This document shows positions 10,499-19,500 of a stretch of DNA of 64,000 nucleotides, piece after piece (the stretch's first letter is position 1; each line of letters begins with the position of its first letter). Origin of the DNA: a bacterium (GTDB taxonomy: Bacteria; Verrucomicrobiota; Verrucomicrobiia; Limisphaerales; UBA11358); the NCBI GenBank assembly GCA_021780905.1, contig JAJXXW010000086.1, forward strand, positions 1-64,000. Direction: 5' to 3'. The notes under the pieces were generated by a model that was given only the letters and a program-made list of their open reading frames with translations, had not been told where the DNA came from and searched no databases. The position numbers were made by a program, and so were the translations under genes.

Positions 10499-10795
10499 GT
10501 CTGGTCGGAAGACGATGTGATTAGCGACGTTGCGGAGTTGCGTGTTTCCGCCATCGGAAGGAACAATTTGAGCTTTGCGGTTTATCCCAACCCGGAGCGG
10601 CCGCTCTTGGGGCCGAACGGCCGACTGTCGGGCTCCGCCGCCGGAATTTTCACCCGTTACGCAATCGCGTTACCCGGTGTGGCACCGGCCGCGCAAATCG
10701 AACACTTTGGTGACGACAAATTGCTCGTGAAATTAGCGCCGGGAGCTTTCACCAACTTTTCCGCCCCGGAGAATGGCGTTGTTGAACCACCCGAC
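10499..10795 (+). pseudogene. Relic of a larger secreted protein, possibly a glycoside hydrolase
   Basis: The plus frame translates to protein-like sequence (WSEDDVISDVAELRVSAIG, FAVYPNPERPLLGPNGRLSG, YAIALPGVAPAAQ). It has no start codon of its own, and the coding character stops abruptly at the end of the convergent gene at 10796. The pattern recalls the beta-rich C-terminal part of large glycoside hydrolases, but this is a weak resemblance. It is most likely a truncated remnant. Confidence 0.35.
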
Positions 10796-12628
10796 TTATT
10801 GCGCCGGCGTCCCCGTAAGAGGCACGACCCGGTAGAAGCGGGCCGGATTGCCCGGCGCGTCCGGGTCCACATAGTCAATCGCACCGTTGACCACTTGATT
10901 GGTGCAGACCGGCAGCCAGTGGACCAAATCAGTGGAGTTCTCAATCACAAACCATGCCGTGTCCGGCCCGTTGGCGGCGAGATGGAAGCATTGGCCGGGC
11001 AGCATTCCGGAAGTTGGCCGGGGGCCGACGCTGTCCAAGATGATGGCGGCGGCGCGGGACGGATTGCCGACAAAATAATCCGGCGGCGTATTGGTCGCGG
11101 GTGCCAGCGTCAGCACCACCGTTTTGTTCACGTCCGGCGGGCCGTCGTCCAGCGGCACAATGTTGATGAGCGCCCGGCGATCGCCGGCGGGAACCGTCAC
11201 CGAGCCGGGCAGCGCCACATAATCCACGCCGTTGCTGGCCGTGCCGCCGAGAGCATAGTTCACATTCAAGTCATCATTCGTGGCCCCATAACGAAACACG
11301 GTGAAGGTCGCGTTTTTGGGGCCGCAGTTGGTGAACCGGGGCAGCAGCGCGGCGGTGGCGCCGATCCAGTTGCTCCACGTCGGCGGCGAATTTGTCAGGC
11401 CCGGCCACGTCCAGCCGTTGGTGCCTTCAATTGCCACCGGATCGGTTGCCACGATGCTGACGATGACCGGCCGGTTGGTCGGCGGCGGCAACGGCGACAG
11501 GATGCTGATATGCACTGGCGCGGAAACCGTGCTGTTGCCGTTGTTGTCGGTCGCCTGCGCGGTCAGCACGAGGTTGGTTCCGGGCGCGGGATTCGTCCAG
11601 ACTAGTTCCCAGTAGTTGGACGCGACCAGCAGGATGGGCGGCTGCGCCGCGCCCGGCGGCAGCGGCGGCGGCATGGCGGTCACCGGCCGGCCGGCACCCA
11701 GGTCATTGCCATCCGCAAAAAATTCCACCGCCGTGATCGGGACATTTGGCTCGGCGGCATAGGCGTATAGCGGAAGGTTTAACGGCGCGCGGAACATGGC
11801 CCCGTTCGGCGGACTGGTGATGCGCACCACCGGCGGCGGGTTCGTGGGCGCGGGACCGGGCCAGATCGCAATCGCCACCGGCGCGGAGGTTGAAGCCAGC
11901 CCACTGTTATCCGTGGCCACGGCGGTCATGGAAAATTTTCCCGTCGGCGCGTTCATCCAGCTTGCCAGATAAACCAGCCTGGAAATGCCGCCGCCGCCTG
12001 CCAGCGGATCTACCACCACCGGATGCCCGGGACCCAGATCGTTCGTGCCGGCAAAAAATTCCACGTTCGTCACCGTGCCGTTCGGGTCGGCGACCGTGGC
12101 CAGGAGCGGCACGGTGGCCGGCGTGTAAAACACCTGGCCGTTTGTCGGGTTGACCAGCGTCACCACCGGCGGGACGAGCGGCGCAATCTGAACCGTGGCG
12201 CGGCTGGGCGTGCCGATTTCGTAATTCACCGGATTCAGCATCGGCGAATTGGTCAGGGTCACCACCACCGTCCGGGCGGTGCCGCTGGGCGACAGGCCGG
12301 GCAGCGGCGTGATGACCATGGTGTTGGAAGTCTGGCCGGCGGCAATGGTCACCAGATGTTCGGGAATCGGCGCGTAATCCACGCCGTTCGAGGCCGTGCC
12401 GCCGAGGTCATACCAGATGTTCAGAGTCAGATTCGTGCTGCCCGCGCGGAACACGGTGAACACGCCCGGACTCGCCGGGTTGGAGGCCACCGGCAAGGTC
12501 GCCTGAATGGTGACCAGCGGCACGCCGGAGCTGCCGATTTGGGCCGGCAGGATTGGCGCCAGTAGGAAGAAGGAAAAAAACAAAAGCGGACGGAAGCCGG
12601 ATTTCAAGCAGCAAAACGATGTTTTCAT
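10796..12628 (-). CDS. Secreted Calx-beta / Ig-like repeat protein
   Basis: This 610-residue protein has a signal peptide with a long apolar stretch (LLFFSFFLLAPILPAQ). Two Calx-beta-like units are recognised by FTVFRAGSTN ... GTASNGVDYAPIPEHLVTI near the N-terminus and FTVFRYGATN ... GTASNGVDYVALPGSVTVPA near residues 490-560. Between them lie Ig-like repeats of the type seen in cell-surface proteins (VTNVEFFAGTNDLG and ITAVEFFADGNDLGAG). The C-terminus has the STDLVHWLPV ... FYRV sandwich shared with other secreted proteins here. An adhesive or structural surface role is likely; no enzyme motif is seen. ATG 12628 follows a good ribosome-binding site (AGGAAAG). The frame is open 30 codons further upstream. 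Confidence 0.8.
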   Translation of the reverse strand: MKTSFCCLKSGFRPLLFFSFFLLAPILPAQIGSSGVPLVTIQATLPVASNPASPGVFTVFRAGSTNLTLNIWYDLGGTASNGVDYAPIPEHLVTIAAGQTSNTMVITPLPGLSPSGTARTVVVTLTNSPMLNPVNYEIGTPSRATVQIAPLVPPVVTLVNPTNGQVFYTPATVPLLATVADPNGTVTNVEFFAGTNDLGPGHPVVVDPLAGGGGISRLVYLASWMNAPTGKFSMTAVATDNSGLASTSAPVAIAIWPGPAPTNPPPVVRITSPPNGAMFRAPLNLPLYAYAAEPNVPITAVEFFADGNDLGAGRPVTAMPPPLPPGAAQPPILLVASNYWELVWTNPAPGTNLVLTAQATDNNGNSTVSAPVHISILSPLPPPTNRPVIVSIVATDPVAIEGTNGWTWPGLTNSPPTWSNWIGATAALLPRFTNCGPKNATFTVFRYGATNDDLNVNYALGGTASNGVDYVALPGSVTVPAGDRRALINIVPLDDGPPDVNKTVVLTLAPATNTPPDYFVGNPSRAAAIILDSVGPRPTSGMLPGQCFHLAANGPDTAWFVIENSTDLVHWLPVCTNQVVNGAIDYVDPDAPGNPARFYRVVPLTGTPAQ

Positions 12629-13067
12629 GGGAAACGAATCTTTCCTGACCCGCCCGCTTGGCGGATCAATTTTAATGATCCCATCAGGAATACTTACTCC
12701 AGTCCCGCTGGCTGTCAAGTTTTTTTAGGCCGAATCCATGCAGGTGCGCTCCGTCTAAAAAAACGAAAACACTTAAAGCGAATCCGACAGAATCCGGGCC
12801 AATCCAACCTCATCCGACCCGTTTTTCAAGTGGGCTTCCGCCGGAGTCGCCGGTAGCAGTCACTACCCCGGCGAAGAGTCCAACCGGGTCCAACTTGATC
12901 AAACCACTGATGCCGCAATGGTGCCGGTCTGGCGGTTGGACCATGCGGAATGCCGGCATGAATTCATGCGGGACACCGGATTCAGCTCAGTTTATGGCTT
13001 CAAAAAGTGGCGAGCAGTTGGCAAAGGAAGGGGAGTTTTTCCGGTTGTTATCCGCAAAAAATGGGAT
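12629..13067. other. Intergenic region between divergent genes
   Basis: This region holds the upstream sequences of the Calx-beta protein (minus) and the cytochrome gene (plus). The cytochrome frame is open from 12918, but that part lacks any signal peptide or domain. I see no confident promoter, operator or RNA. Confidence 0.4.
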
Positions 13068-14777
13068 GTGAAATGTCGTTGCTCATTTCTATCGGCGCTT
13101 TGCCTGCTCGCCGCGTTGCTGGTGGTGGCCGGCGTCAAAAACAGCGACTGCCTTGATTGCCACGGCGACAACACGCTGGCCAAGACCAACTCCGCCGGCA
13201 AGGTCATTTCGTTGTTCGTGGACGCGGCCCGATTGAAAGCGTCCGTCCACGGCACCAACGCCTGCATCAGTTGCCACGCGGACGTGACCGCCAAACACCC
13301 GGATGACAACCAGGCCGTCGCCCCGGTGAATTGCACGCCGTGCCACGCGCGGCAGGCGGCCAGCTACCAGGCCAGCGTTCACGGCCTCGCGCTGCGGGGC
13401 AGCCACGCCGACGCCGCCACTTGCACGGATTGCCATGATTCGCACGCAATCATTTCCAACAACTCGCCGACCTCGCCGATTTATTTCTCCCGTCAGGCGG
13501 CCACCTGCGGCGCGTGCCATGACCGGGAGGCGCGTGATTGGGCGCAGAGCGTCCACGGCCGGGCGGTGGCCGCCGGTTCGCTGGACACGCCGAGCTGCAC
13601 CGGCTGTCACGACGAACACAAGATCCGTTCGCTCAAAAGCAGTTCCACCATGAGCATTTCCGAGGACGTGTGCAGCCGCTGCCATGCCTCGGAGCGCATC
13701 AACACCAAATACAATCTGCCGGCCGATCGCGTGAGCACGTTCTTCGAAAGTTATCACGGGCTGGCGGCGCAATACGGTTCCACCGTTGCGGCCAATTGCG
13801 CAAGCTGCCACGGCTACCACAAAATCCTGCCGTCGTCGGACACCAATTCATCCATCAGCAAGGTGAATCTCGTGGCCACCTGCGGCCAATGTCATCCGGG
13901 CGCGAGCCGGGAATTTTCGGTGGGCCGCATCCACATCGCGCCGGACGGGCAGGGCGGGGGAACGGATTTCGGCAGCCGGCTGAACCGCTGGGTGCGGCGC
14001 ATTTATCTTCTGCTCATCTTCGGCACCATTGGTGCGATGCTGGCGCACAACGTCACCCTCTTCCTGAAAAAAACCGCCGCGCGCCTGCGCCGGACCGAGC
14101 GGCCGGTGGTGCGGATGACGGCGTCGCAGCGCTGGCAGCATTTCGTGCTGGCGGCCAGTTTCATCGTGCTGGCGGTGACGGGGTTTGCGCTGAAATTTCC
14201 GGATTCCTGGCTGGCGAAAATCCTCGGCTCCAGCGAACCGTTCCGCCGTTGGACTCACCGCGTGGCGGGCCTCGTGCTGTTGTTGGTGGGCGCGTATCAT
14301 CTGCTCTACCTCCTGGCGACGCGGGACGGACGCAAGCTGGTGGCCGATTTGCTCCCGGTCAAAAAGGACGCGCGGGATGTCTGGCAGGCGGTGCGCCATC
14401 TCGCCGGCTTCACGAAACAAAAACCGCCGATCGGCCGGTTTGGTTACGCGGAAAAAATGGAATACTGGGCTGTCGTCTGGGGCACGGTCATCATGGGCGC
14501 CACCGGCCTGGCCATCTGGTTCAAGATTGACGTGACGCAGTATCTGCCGCGCTGGCTGGTGACGGTGGCGACGACGATTCATTATTACGAAGCGGTGCTC
14601 GCGTGCCTCGCGATTGTGGTCTGGCATTTTTACCATGTCATTTTCGATCCGGACATTTATCCCCTCAACACCGCCTGCCTGGACGGGCGCATTTCCGAGG
14701 CGGTGCAAGCCCACGAACACCCGCTGGAACGTGCCGAAGAAGAGCCGCGCGTGGACCCGCCGGGCGAAACCCAATAA
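13068..14777 (+). CDS. Nine-heme cytochrome c fused to a cytochrome b-type membrane domain (CbcL-like quinol oxidoreductase)
   Basis: The N-terminal half is exported (apolar SALCLLAALLVVAG) and carries nine CXXCH heme-binding motifs: CLDCH, CISCH, CTPCH, CTDCH, CGACH, CTGCH, CSRCH, CASCH and CGQCH. The C-terminal half has at least four membrane spans with well-placed histidines (QRWQHFVLAA, RWTHRVAGL, VATTIHYYEAVLA, VVWHFYHVIF), as in diheme cytochrome b subunits of the HydC/FdnI type. Nine c-hemes plus a b-type domain is the architecture known for Geobacter CbcL, which moves electrons from menaquinol to the periplasm at low redox potential. The GTG at 13068 is chosen because it directly precedes the signal peptide; an in-frame ATG exists at 12966. 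It opens the cytochrome locus. Confidence 0.85.
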   Translation: MKCRCSFLSALCLLAALLVVAGVKNSDCLDCHGDNTLAKTNSAGKVISLFVDAARLKASVHGTNACISCHADVTAKHPDDNQAVAPVNCTPCHARQAASYQASVHGLALRGSHADAATCTDCHDSHAIISNNSPTSPIYFSRQAATCGACHDREARDWAQSVHGRAVAAGSLDTPSCTGCHDEHKIRSLKSSSTMSISEDVCSRCHASERINTKYNLPADRVSTFFESYHGLAAQYGSTVAANCASCHGYHKILPSSDTNSSISKVNLVATCGQCHPGASREFSVGRIHIAPDGQGGGTDFGSRLNRWVRRIYLLLIFGTIGAMLAHNVTLFLKKTAARLRRTERPVVRMTASQRWQHFVLAASFIVLAVTGFALKFPDSWLAKILGSSEPFRRWTHRVAGLVLLLVGAYHLLYLLATRDGRKLVADLLPVKKDARDVWQAVRHLAGFTKQKPPIGRFGYAEKMEYWAVVWGTVIMGATGLAIWFKIDVTQYLPRWLVTVATTIHYYEAVLACLAIVVWHFYHVIFDPDIYPLNTACLDGRISEAVQAHEHPLERAEEEPRVDPPGETQ

Positions 14778-14926
14778 GGTAAGGAAATCTGATCTTAATG
14801 GTTAGTAAAAAATGCTCGTTTAATCAGGTCAAGCGTTGTTTGGTAAATGACAAAAAATGGTGGGCACGCATTTTCAATTAAACTTAAGTTTATCCAACCA
14901 GCCGGCAACCGGCTGAAAAACTGATC

Positions 14927-16000
14927 ATGAAAATCTTTGTGGCAGGACTGAGTTACAAGACCACGCCCGTGGAGGTGCGGGAGAGGCTGGCCGTCCAGCG
15001 GTCGCGCCTGCAATGCTGCGGCTGCCGCCTCAAGCTGCGCGGCGGGCTGGCGGAAGTCGTCCTGCTCTCCACCTGCAACCGGGTGGAGATCTACGGTGTG
15101 TCGCCGTGGATACACGGCCGCGTCGTGCCACTCTTCCAGGAACTGACCGGCAGCGATTTTGATTTCACCCCGCATCTCTATGTCAAGGAAGGCGCGGCGG
15201 CGGCGGAGCACCTTTTTGCCGTGGCCAGCGGGCTGGACTCGCTCGTGATCGGCGAGACGGAAATCACCGGCCAGGTCAAGAACGCGTATCAGGCCGCCAA
15301 GGACGCCGGCCTCGTCGGCAAGCGGATGAACCGGCTGTTTCAAACGGCGTTCGCCGTGGTCAAGGCGGTTCGCACCAACACCGGCATCGGGCGCGGGGCC
15401 ACCTCCGTCGGCAGCGTCGCGGTGGAACTTGCCGAGAAGATTTTCGACCGCGATTTGAGCGCGAAGACGGTGATGATTTTGGGCGCGGGCAGGATGGGCG
15501 AAGCCTGCGTGAAACATCTGGCCAAGCGCGGCGCGAAAACCGTTCTGGTCGCCAACCGCTCGGTGGAACGCGCGGAAAAGCTGGCGGCGGAATTCGGCGG
15601 CCGCGCGGTGCGGCTGGAGGATGCGGCGGCCGCGTTGACTGCTGCGGACATTCTGGTCAGCTCGACCGGCAGTCCGGAGATCGTTTTGCGGCGCGAGGAC
15701 GTGGCGAAAATTTTGCCCGCGCGCGGGAACCGGCCGCTGGTGCTGGTGGACATCGCGGTGCCGCGCGACATTGATCCGGCGGTGGCGGAACTGCCGAATG
15801 TTTTCCTTTACGACATTGACGACCTGGAAGCGGTCGTCCGCGAGAACACAAAAAACCGTGCGCAGGAACTGGCGTTTTGCCAGGAGATCATCGCCGGACA
15901 TACGGCGGCACTGATGGCGCGCTTTGAATCGCCCTTCGCCCAACGCGCGCCGGCGGCGGTCGAAACCGCGCCTGGCTGGGCGCTGAACACAGCGACCTAA
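14927..16000 (+). CDS. hemA: Glutamyl-tRNA reductase, short C-terminus
   Basis: HemA reduces glutamyl-tRNA to glutamate-1-semialdehyde, the first committed step of heme synthesis by the C5 pathway. The catalytic cysteine lies in LLSTCNRVEIYGV. The substrate domain shows SGLDSLVIGETEITGQVK, and the NADPH domain shows MILGAGRMGEACVKHL. The protein is 357 residues, whereas typical HemA has more than 400. The alpha-helical dimerisation domain begins (AQELAFCQEIIAGH) but stops after about 30 residues, followed by an unrelated tail. Its place inside a multiheme cytochrome locus fits a demand for heme. The catalytic assignment is firm; the truncation is notable. Confidence 0.92.
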   Translation: MKIFVAGLSYKTTPVEVRERLAVQRSRLQCCGCRLKLRGGLAEVVLLSTCNRVEIYGVSPWIHGRVVPLFQELTGSDFDFTPHLYVKEGAAAAEHLFAVASGLDSLVIGETEITGQVKNAYQAAKDAGLVGKRMNRLFQTAFAVVKAVRTNTGIGRGATSVGSVAVELAEKIFDRDLSAKTVMILGAGRMGEACVKHLAKRGAKTVLVANRSVERAEKLAAEFGGRAVRLEDAAAALTAADILVSSTGSPEIVLRREDVAKILPARGNRPLVLVDIAVPRDIDPAVAELPNVFLYDIDDLEAVVRENTKNRAQELAFCQEIIAGHTAALMARFESPFAQRAPAAVETAPGWALNTAT

Positions 16001-16145
16001 AGCAAAAGAATTTGCCATGAGCAACCCACTTTCAACGAATAATCGGGCACAGAGCTCTGTGTTTGGTTTTTCGCTGGAACACCGGCATCCAGTTGATGCC
16101 GGATTGAAAAACAAACAACAACAGCACGTGCAACAAATCAAACCT

Positions 16146-16907
16146 ATGAAAAAAACAACACTGCTCCTCGCCTTGGGAGCCACGGTGGCCTTGATGCCAT
16201 CGGTCAGCAAGGCCACACTCATCGGCTCAACCCATGACTTCAGCTCCGGCACCAACGGTTATGCGACCTATATCTACGGCGGGAGTAGTCAGACCTACAA
16301 CAATCCCTGCCAGATCTGCCACATCCCGCACAAGGCACCGGATGCCGGCCTGACCCACGCCCCGTTGTGGAACCACGCCGCGTCGCAGAACAGCAGCTAC
16401 GTCACCTACGACCAGGGCAACAGCGCGACTTTTAATGCGCTGAACCTGACCGTGACACTCGGCTCATCGGCGGCCTGCTTGAGCTGCCATGACGGTTCGG
16501 TGGCGGTCAACCAGAGCTATGGCGCGACGGCCCCCAGCCAGTATGGTTCGACCAACGGCGCGACGGCCTTCTACGTGCCGACGTGGGCGGTGGAAACCGC
16601 AGCGCAAACGGCTGGCAACTATGTCCGGCCCAGCGGCGCCGGCCCGTATCTGGGTTACAACAACCTGACCCACATGCACCCCATCGGCGTCAGTTACCCG
16701 CAGGCGAAGACGGCGGATCCAACCCTGCAAGCCGTGCCGGCACCGGGCACCACCTTCGCGCAAATGCTGAAGGGACCAAGTCAAACAGTGGAATGCGCCT
16801 CCTGCCATGACATTCATCAGGTCATCGGCCAGTCATCCACAATCAGCCACGACCTGATTGTGGATTTGAACAACGCACAGCTCTGCGAAACCTGCCACCA
16901 GCAGTAA
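16146..16907 (+). CDS. Secreted tetraheme cytochrome c
   Basis: This 253-residue protein has a clear signal peptide (MKKTTLLLALGATVALMPSV, cleavage near residue 23) and four CXXCH motifs: CQICH, CLSCH, CASCH and CETCH. Additional histidines (IPHKAP, APLWNH, THMHPIGV) are candidate distal heme ligands. The layout recalls the first and last parts of the larger cytochrome encoded at 22553-24328: both have a motif followed by a TPLWNH- or APLWNH-type sequence, then CLSCHDG. The two are probably related. It is likely a periplasmic electron carrier. The frame is open from 16017, but the ATG at 16146 begins the signal peptide. Confidence 0.87.
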   Translation: MKKTTLLLALGATVALMPSVSKATLIGSTHDFSSGTNGYATYIYGGSSQTYNNPCQICHIPHKAPDAGLTHAPLWNHAASQNSSYVTYDQGNSATFNALNLTVTLGSSAACLSCHDGSVAVNQSYGATAPSQYGSTNGATAFYVPTWAVETAAQTAGNYVRPSGAGPYLGYNNLTHMHPIGVSYPQAKTADPTLQAVPAPGTTFAQMLKGPSQTVECASCHDIHQVIGQSSTISHDLIVDLNNAQLCETCHQQ

Positions 16908-16943
16908 TCGCCGGCTTTCGTCCTGCGGAACAGCAATAACGCC

Positions 16944-16977
16944 CGGGGCTCTGGCAACACCAGGGCCCCGCTTTTTT
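16944..16977 (+). terminator. Rho-independent terminator
   Basis: An 11-bp stem (CGGGGCTCTGG / CCAGGGCCCCG, one wobble or mismatch) with a 5-base loop is followed by six T residues. It separates the tetraheme gene from the downstream operon beginning at 17188. Confidence 0.85.
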
Positions 16978-17187
16978 GGAAAATACTGCCGGCCGGCGGC
17001 GGGCCTGAAACGCGATCAAAAGACCGGGATCGCAGATCGGAAAAAAACGAGACTTCGCAAAAAATGCGGATACAAAGACAAAATCAGGTTGGTCGCCGGC
17101 GACGATCTGGAAGAAAATTCATGCGTAACCGGCGGCAGGTGCGGGGAATGCCGGCTGCCGCCAAACTAAACAAATAAATCTAAATAT

Positions 17188-18300
17188 ATGAATGCTTCCA
17201 CCAGACCGTCCTTAAAAGTGCTCCCGTCCGCCGGTCTTCGTTCGGTAATCGGTGGCGCGGTCCTCTGCCTGATGGCGGGCTGCGCCACCTCGTCCAAGAC
17301 GGCCAAGACGGCCTACGAATTTTTCCCGCCGCCGCCGGACGAGCCGCGTCTGCAATATCTCACCAGCTTCCACACCGAGAAGGAATTTCGGGGCGGTGAC
17401 GACCGCAGTTTCATGTCTTATGTGACCGGCCAGAAGCCGCCGACCAAGGAGATTTCCAAGCCCTACGGCCTGGCGGAGCACGGCCACAAGTTTTACATCT
17501 GCGACACGGACTATGGCGGGCTGATCGTGGCCGATTTGCAGACCCGAAGCATGCGCCTGCTGGCGTGGCAGGGACCCGGCCGGCTCAACCTTCCGGTGAA
17601 TGTCGCGGTGGATCAGGACGGCATCATTTACGTCGCGGATTCGGGGCGCGACCAGGTGATGATTTATGACAAGCAGGAAAACTATGTGGGAGCGCTGGGC
17701 AAGGTCGGGGAAATGAAGCCGCGGGATGTGGCGGTGAGCCAGGATCGAATATATGTCGCGGACATCCAGAACCGCTGCGTTCACGTTTATGACAAGGCCA
17801 CGCGGACCAACCGGTTGTTTGACATTCCCCGGGGGAAAGAGAGCACGAACCTGGCGAGCCGGCTGTTCATGCCGACCAATCTGGCGCTGGATTCGCAGGG
17901 GCGGCTGTATGTGGCGGATACGGGCGCTTTCCGGGTGCAGGTGTATGACACCGACGGGCATCATCTGCGATCTATCGGCGGCATGGGCGACAGCCCCGGG
18001 CAGTTTGCGCGGGTCAAGGGCATTGCGTTGGACCGGGCGGACCGGCTTTATGCGGCGGATGCCATGTCGCAAGTCATTCAAGTCTTTGACGAGCAAGGGC
18101 GCGTGCTGACTTGGTTTGGCGAGCCGGGGGTGGACAGGCGGTTGCAAATCCTGCCGGCCAAGGTCGCGGTGGATTATGACGACGTGGGTTATTTCCAAAA
18201 ATTTGTCGCCCCGGATTTCCGCGTTGAATACCTCGTGCTGGTCGTCAATCAAATGGGGGCGCACAAGGTGAGCGTTTACGGATTCGGCCATAAAAAGTAG
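17188..18300 (+). CDS. NHL-repeat beta-propeller lipoprotein (first copy)
   Basis: This 370-residue protein has a lipoprotein signal with lipobox LMAGC (lipidated Cys at residue 32). At least five NHL-type repeats follow, each with a LYVADTG- or IYVADSG-like strand (VNVAVDQDGIIYVADSGRDQ, IYVADIQNRCVHVYD, LYVADTGAFRVQVYD, LYAADAMSQVIQVFD). NHL propellers bind proteins or other ligands. A propeller tethered to the inner leaflet of the outer membrane, encoded beside a porin and multiheme cytochromes, suggests a scaffold for the electron conduit. It is the first gene of a tight plus-strand operon (25 bp to the next) and a paralogue of the gene at 21531. Confidence 0.85.
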   Translation: MNASTRPSLKVLPSAGLRSVIGGAVLCLMAGCATSSKTAKTAYEFFPPPPDEPRLQYLTSFHTEKEFRGGDDRSFMSYVTGQKPPTKEISKPYGLAEHGHKFYICDTDYGGLIVADLQTRSMRLLAWQGPGRLNLPVNVAVDQDGIIYVADSGRDQVMIYDKQENYVGALGKVGEMKPRDVAVSQDRIYVADIQNRCVHVYDKATRTNRLFDIPRGKESTNLASRLFMPTNLALDSQGRLYVADTGAFRVQVYDTDGHHLRSIGGMGDSPGQFARVKGIALDRADRLYAADAMSQVIQVFDEQGRVLTWFGEPGVDRRLQILPAKVAVDYDDVGYFQKFVAPDFRVEYLVLVVNQMGAHKVSVYGFGHKK

Positions 18301-18324
18301 GCGGATTTTACAGGTTCAACTCAA

Positions 18325-19488
18325 ATGACACAGCCAGGACACAGCAAACGGGCCGGCTGGGTTGTAATGGCCGCCATCGTTCTGGCCGCCGCCGTGGTGC
18401 TGACCTCCGGGTGCAGTTCGACCACCCAGCATCGGTGGCTCACCTTTTTCTTCGACGGTGTGTCGCCGACCAACGCCGCCCCTGGTGCGTTGGCGGCGAG
18501 GACCGCAAACACCAACACCGTGTCGGGGCAGGTGCGTCAGGTGGCGGCGGCGCCAAAGCCGCCGCAAAACATTTTCCATCCGCCGTTTATTCAAAACCAA
18601 TGCGCCGACTGCCACAAATCCGCGTTTTCCCAGGATCTGACGGTGCAACCGCCCAAGCTTTGCTTCAACTGCCACAAGGATTTTCTCGCCGGGCAGAAGG
18701 TGCAGCACCAGCCGGTGGCAGAGGGCGAATGTGTCAGTTGCCATTCACCCCACCAGTCGCCCAACCAGCATCTTTTGGTCAAGAAAGGCAACGCGCTTTG
18801 CCTGACCTGCCATGACGACCCGCTGGCCGCCGGCAAGGTCAAGCATCAGGCGGTTGAGGCCGGCGACTGTCTGGATTGTCATGCGCCCCACGCGACCAAT
18901 TTTAAGGGTCTGTTGAAAAAATCGGTCAAGGCCACCTGCGCCGACTGCCACGATGACATCCCCGGCAAGAAAAAATTTGTGCATCAGCCGGTCGGCGACG
19001 GCGAGTGTCTGGACTGTCACGCGCCCCACGCGACGAAGTTCACGGGTCTGTTGAAAAAGTCGGTGAAGGCCACCTGCGCGGATTGCCATGATGACATCCC
19101 GGCCAGGAACGCCAAGGACGTGCATCAGCCGGTCGGCGACGGCGACTGTCTGGCCTGCCACACGCCGCACGCGGCGGACAACAAGAATTTCCTCAAGAAA
19201 ACCGCGCCGGCCCTGTGCTGGGACTGCCACGACAATTTCCTGGCAAAGGCCAAGTTCCAGCACGACGTGGTCGAGGACTGCACCGGCTGCCACAAGCCGC
19301 ATTCGGCGGCGGGAAATTTCCTGCTGGCCAAGGATGTTTTGAAAGTGTGCGGCGACTGCCATGACGACAAGGATTTGAAGGCCGACAAGGGCCACGCCGG
19401 CGCGGAAGGAAAATCCTGTCTGGTCTGCCACGACCCCCATGTGGGCACGGACGCAAACCTGTTAAAACCCTCCGCCAAACCAAAATAA
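18325..19488 (+). CDS. Thirteen-heme cytochrome c lipoprotein (paired CXXCH repeats)
   Basis: This 387-residue protein has lipobox LTSGC (Cys30), so it is a predicted lipoprotein. It carries thirteen CXXCH motifs from CADCH (about residue 92) to CLVCH (about 370). They are arranged as paired units such as CADCHDDIP ... HQPVGDGECLDCHAPHAT, and the central units are almost exact internal duplications. This is the paired-CXXCH (doubled motif) architecture of periplasmic partners of outer-membrane porins such as MtrA-like and OmaB-like proteins. Encoded 12 bp before a large beta-barrel, it is the best candidate for the wire threading that barrel. Regulation is unknown. Confidence 0.88.
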   Translation: MTQPGHSKRAGWVVMAAIVLAAAVVLTSGCSSTTQHRWLTFFFDGVSPTNAAPGALAARTANTNTVSGQVRQVAAAPKPPQNIFHPPFIQNQCADCHKSAFSQDLTVQPPKLCFNCHKDFLAGQKVQHQPVAEGECVSCHSPHQSPNQHLLVKKGNALCLTCHDDPLAAGKVKHQAVEAGDCLDCHAPHATNFKGLLKKSVKATCADCHDDIPGKKKFVHQPVGDGECLDCHAPHATKFTGLLKKSVKATCADCHDDIPARNAKDVHQPVGDGDCLACHTPHAADNKNFLKKTAPALCWDCHDNFLAKAKFQHDVVEDCTGCHKPHSAAGNFLLAKDVLKVCGDCHDDKDLKADKGHAGAEGKSCLVCHDPHVGTDANLLKPSAKPK

Positions 19489-19500
19489 CCGGAATCCCGC

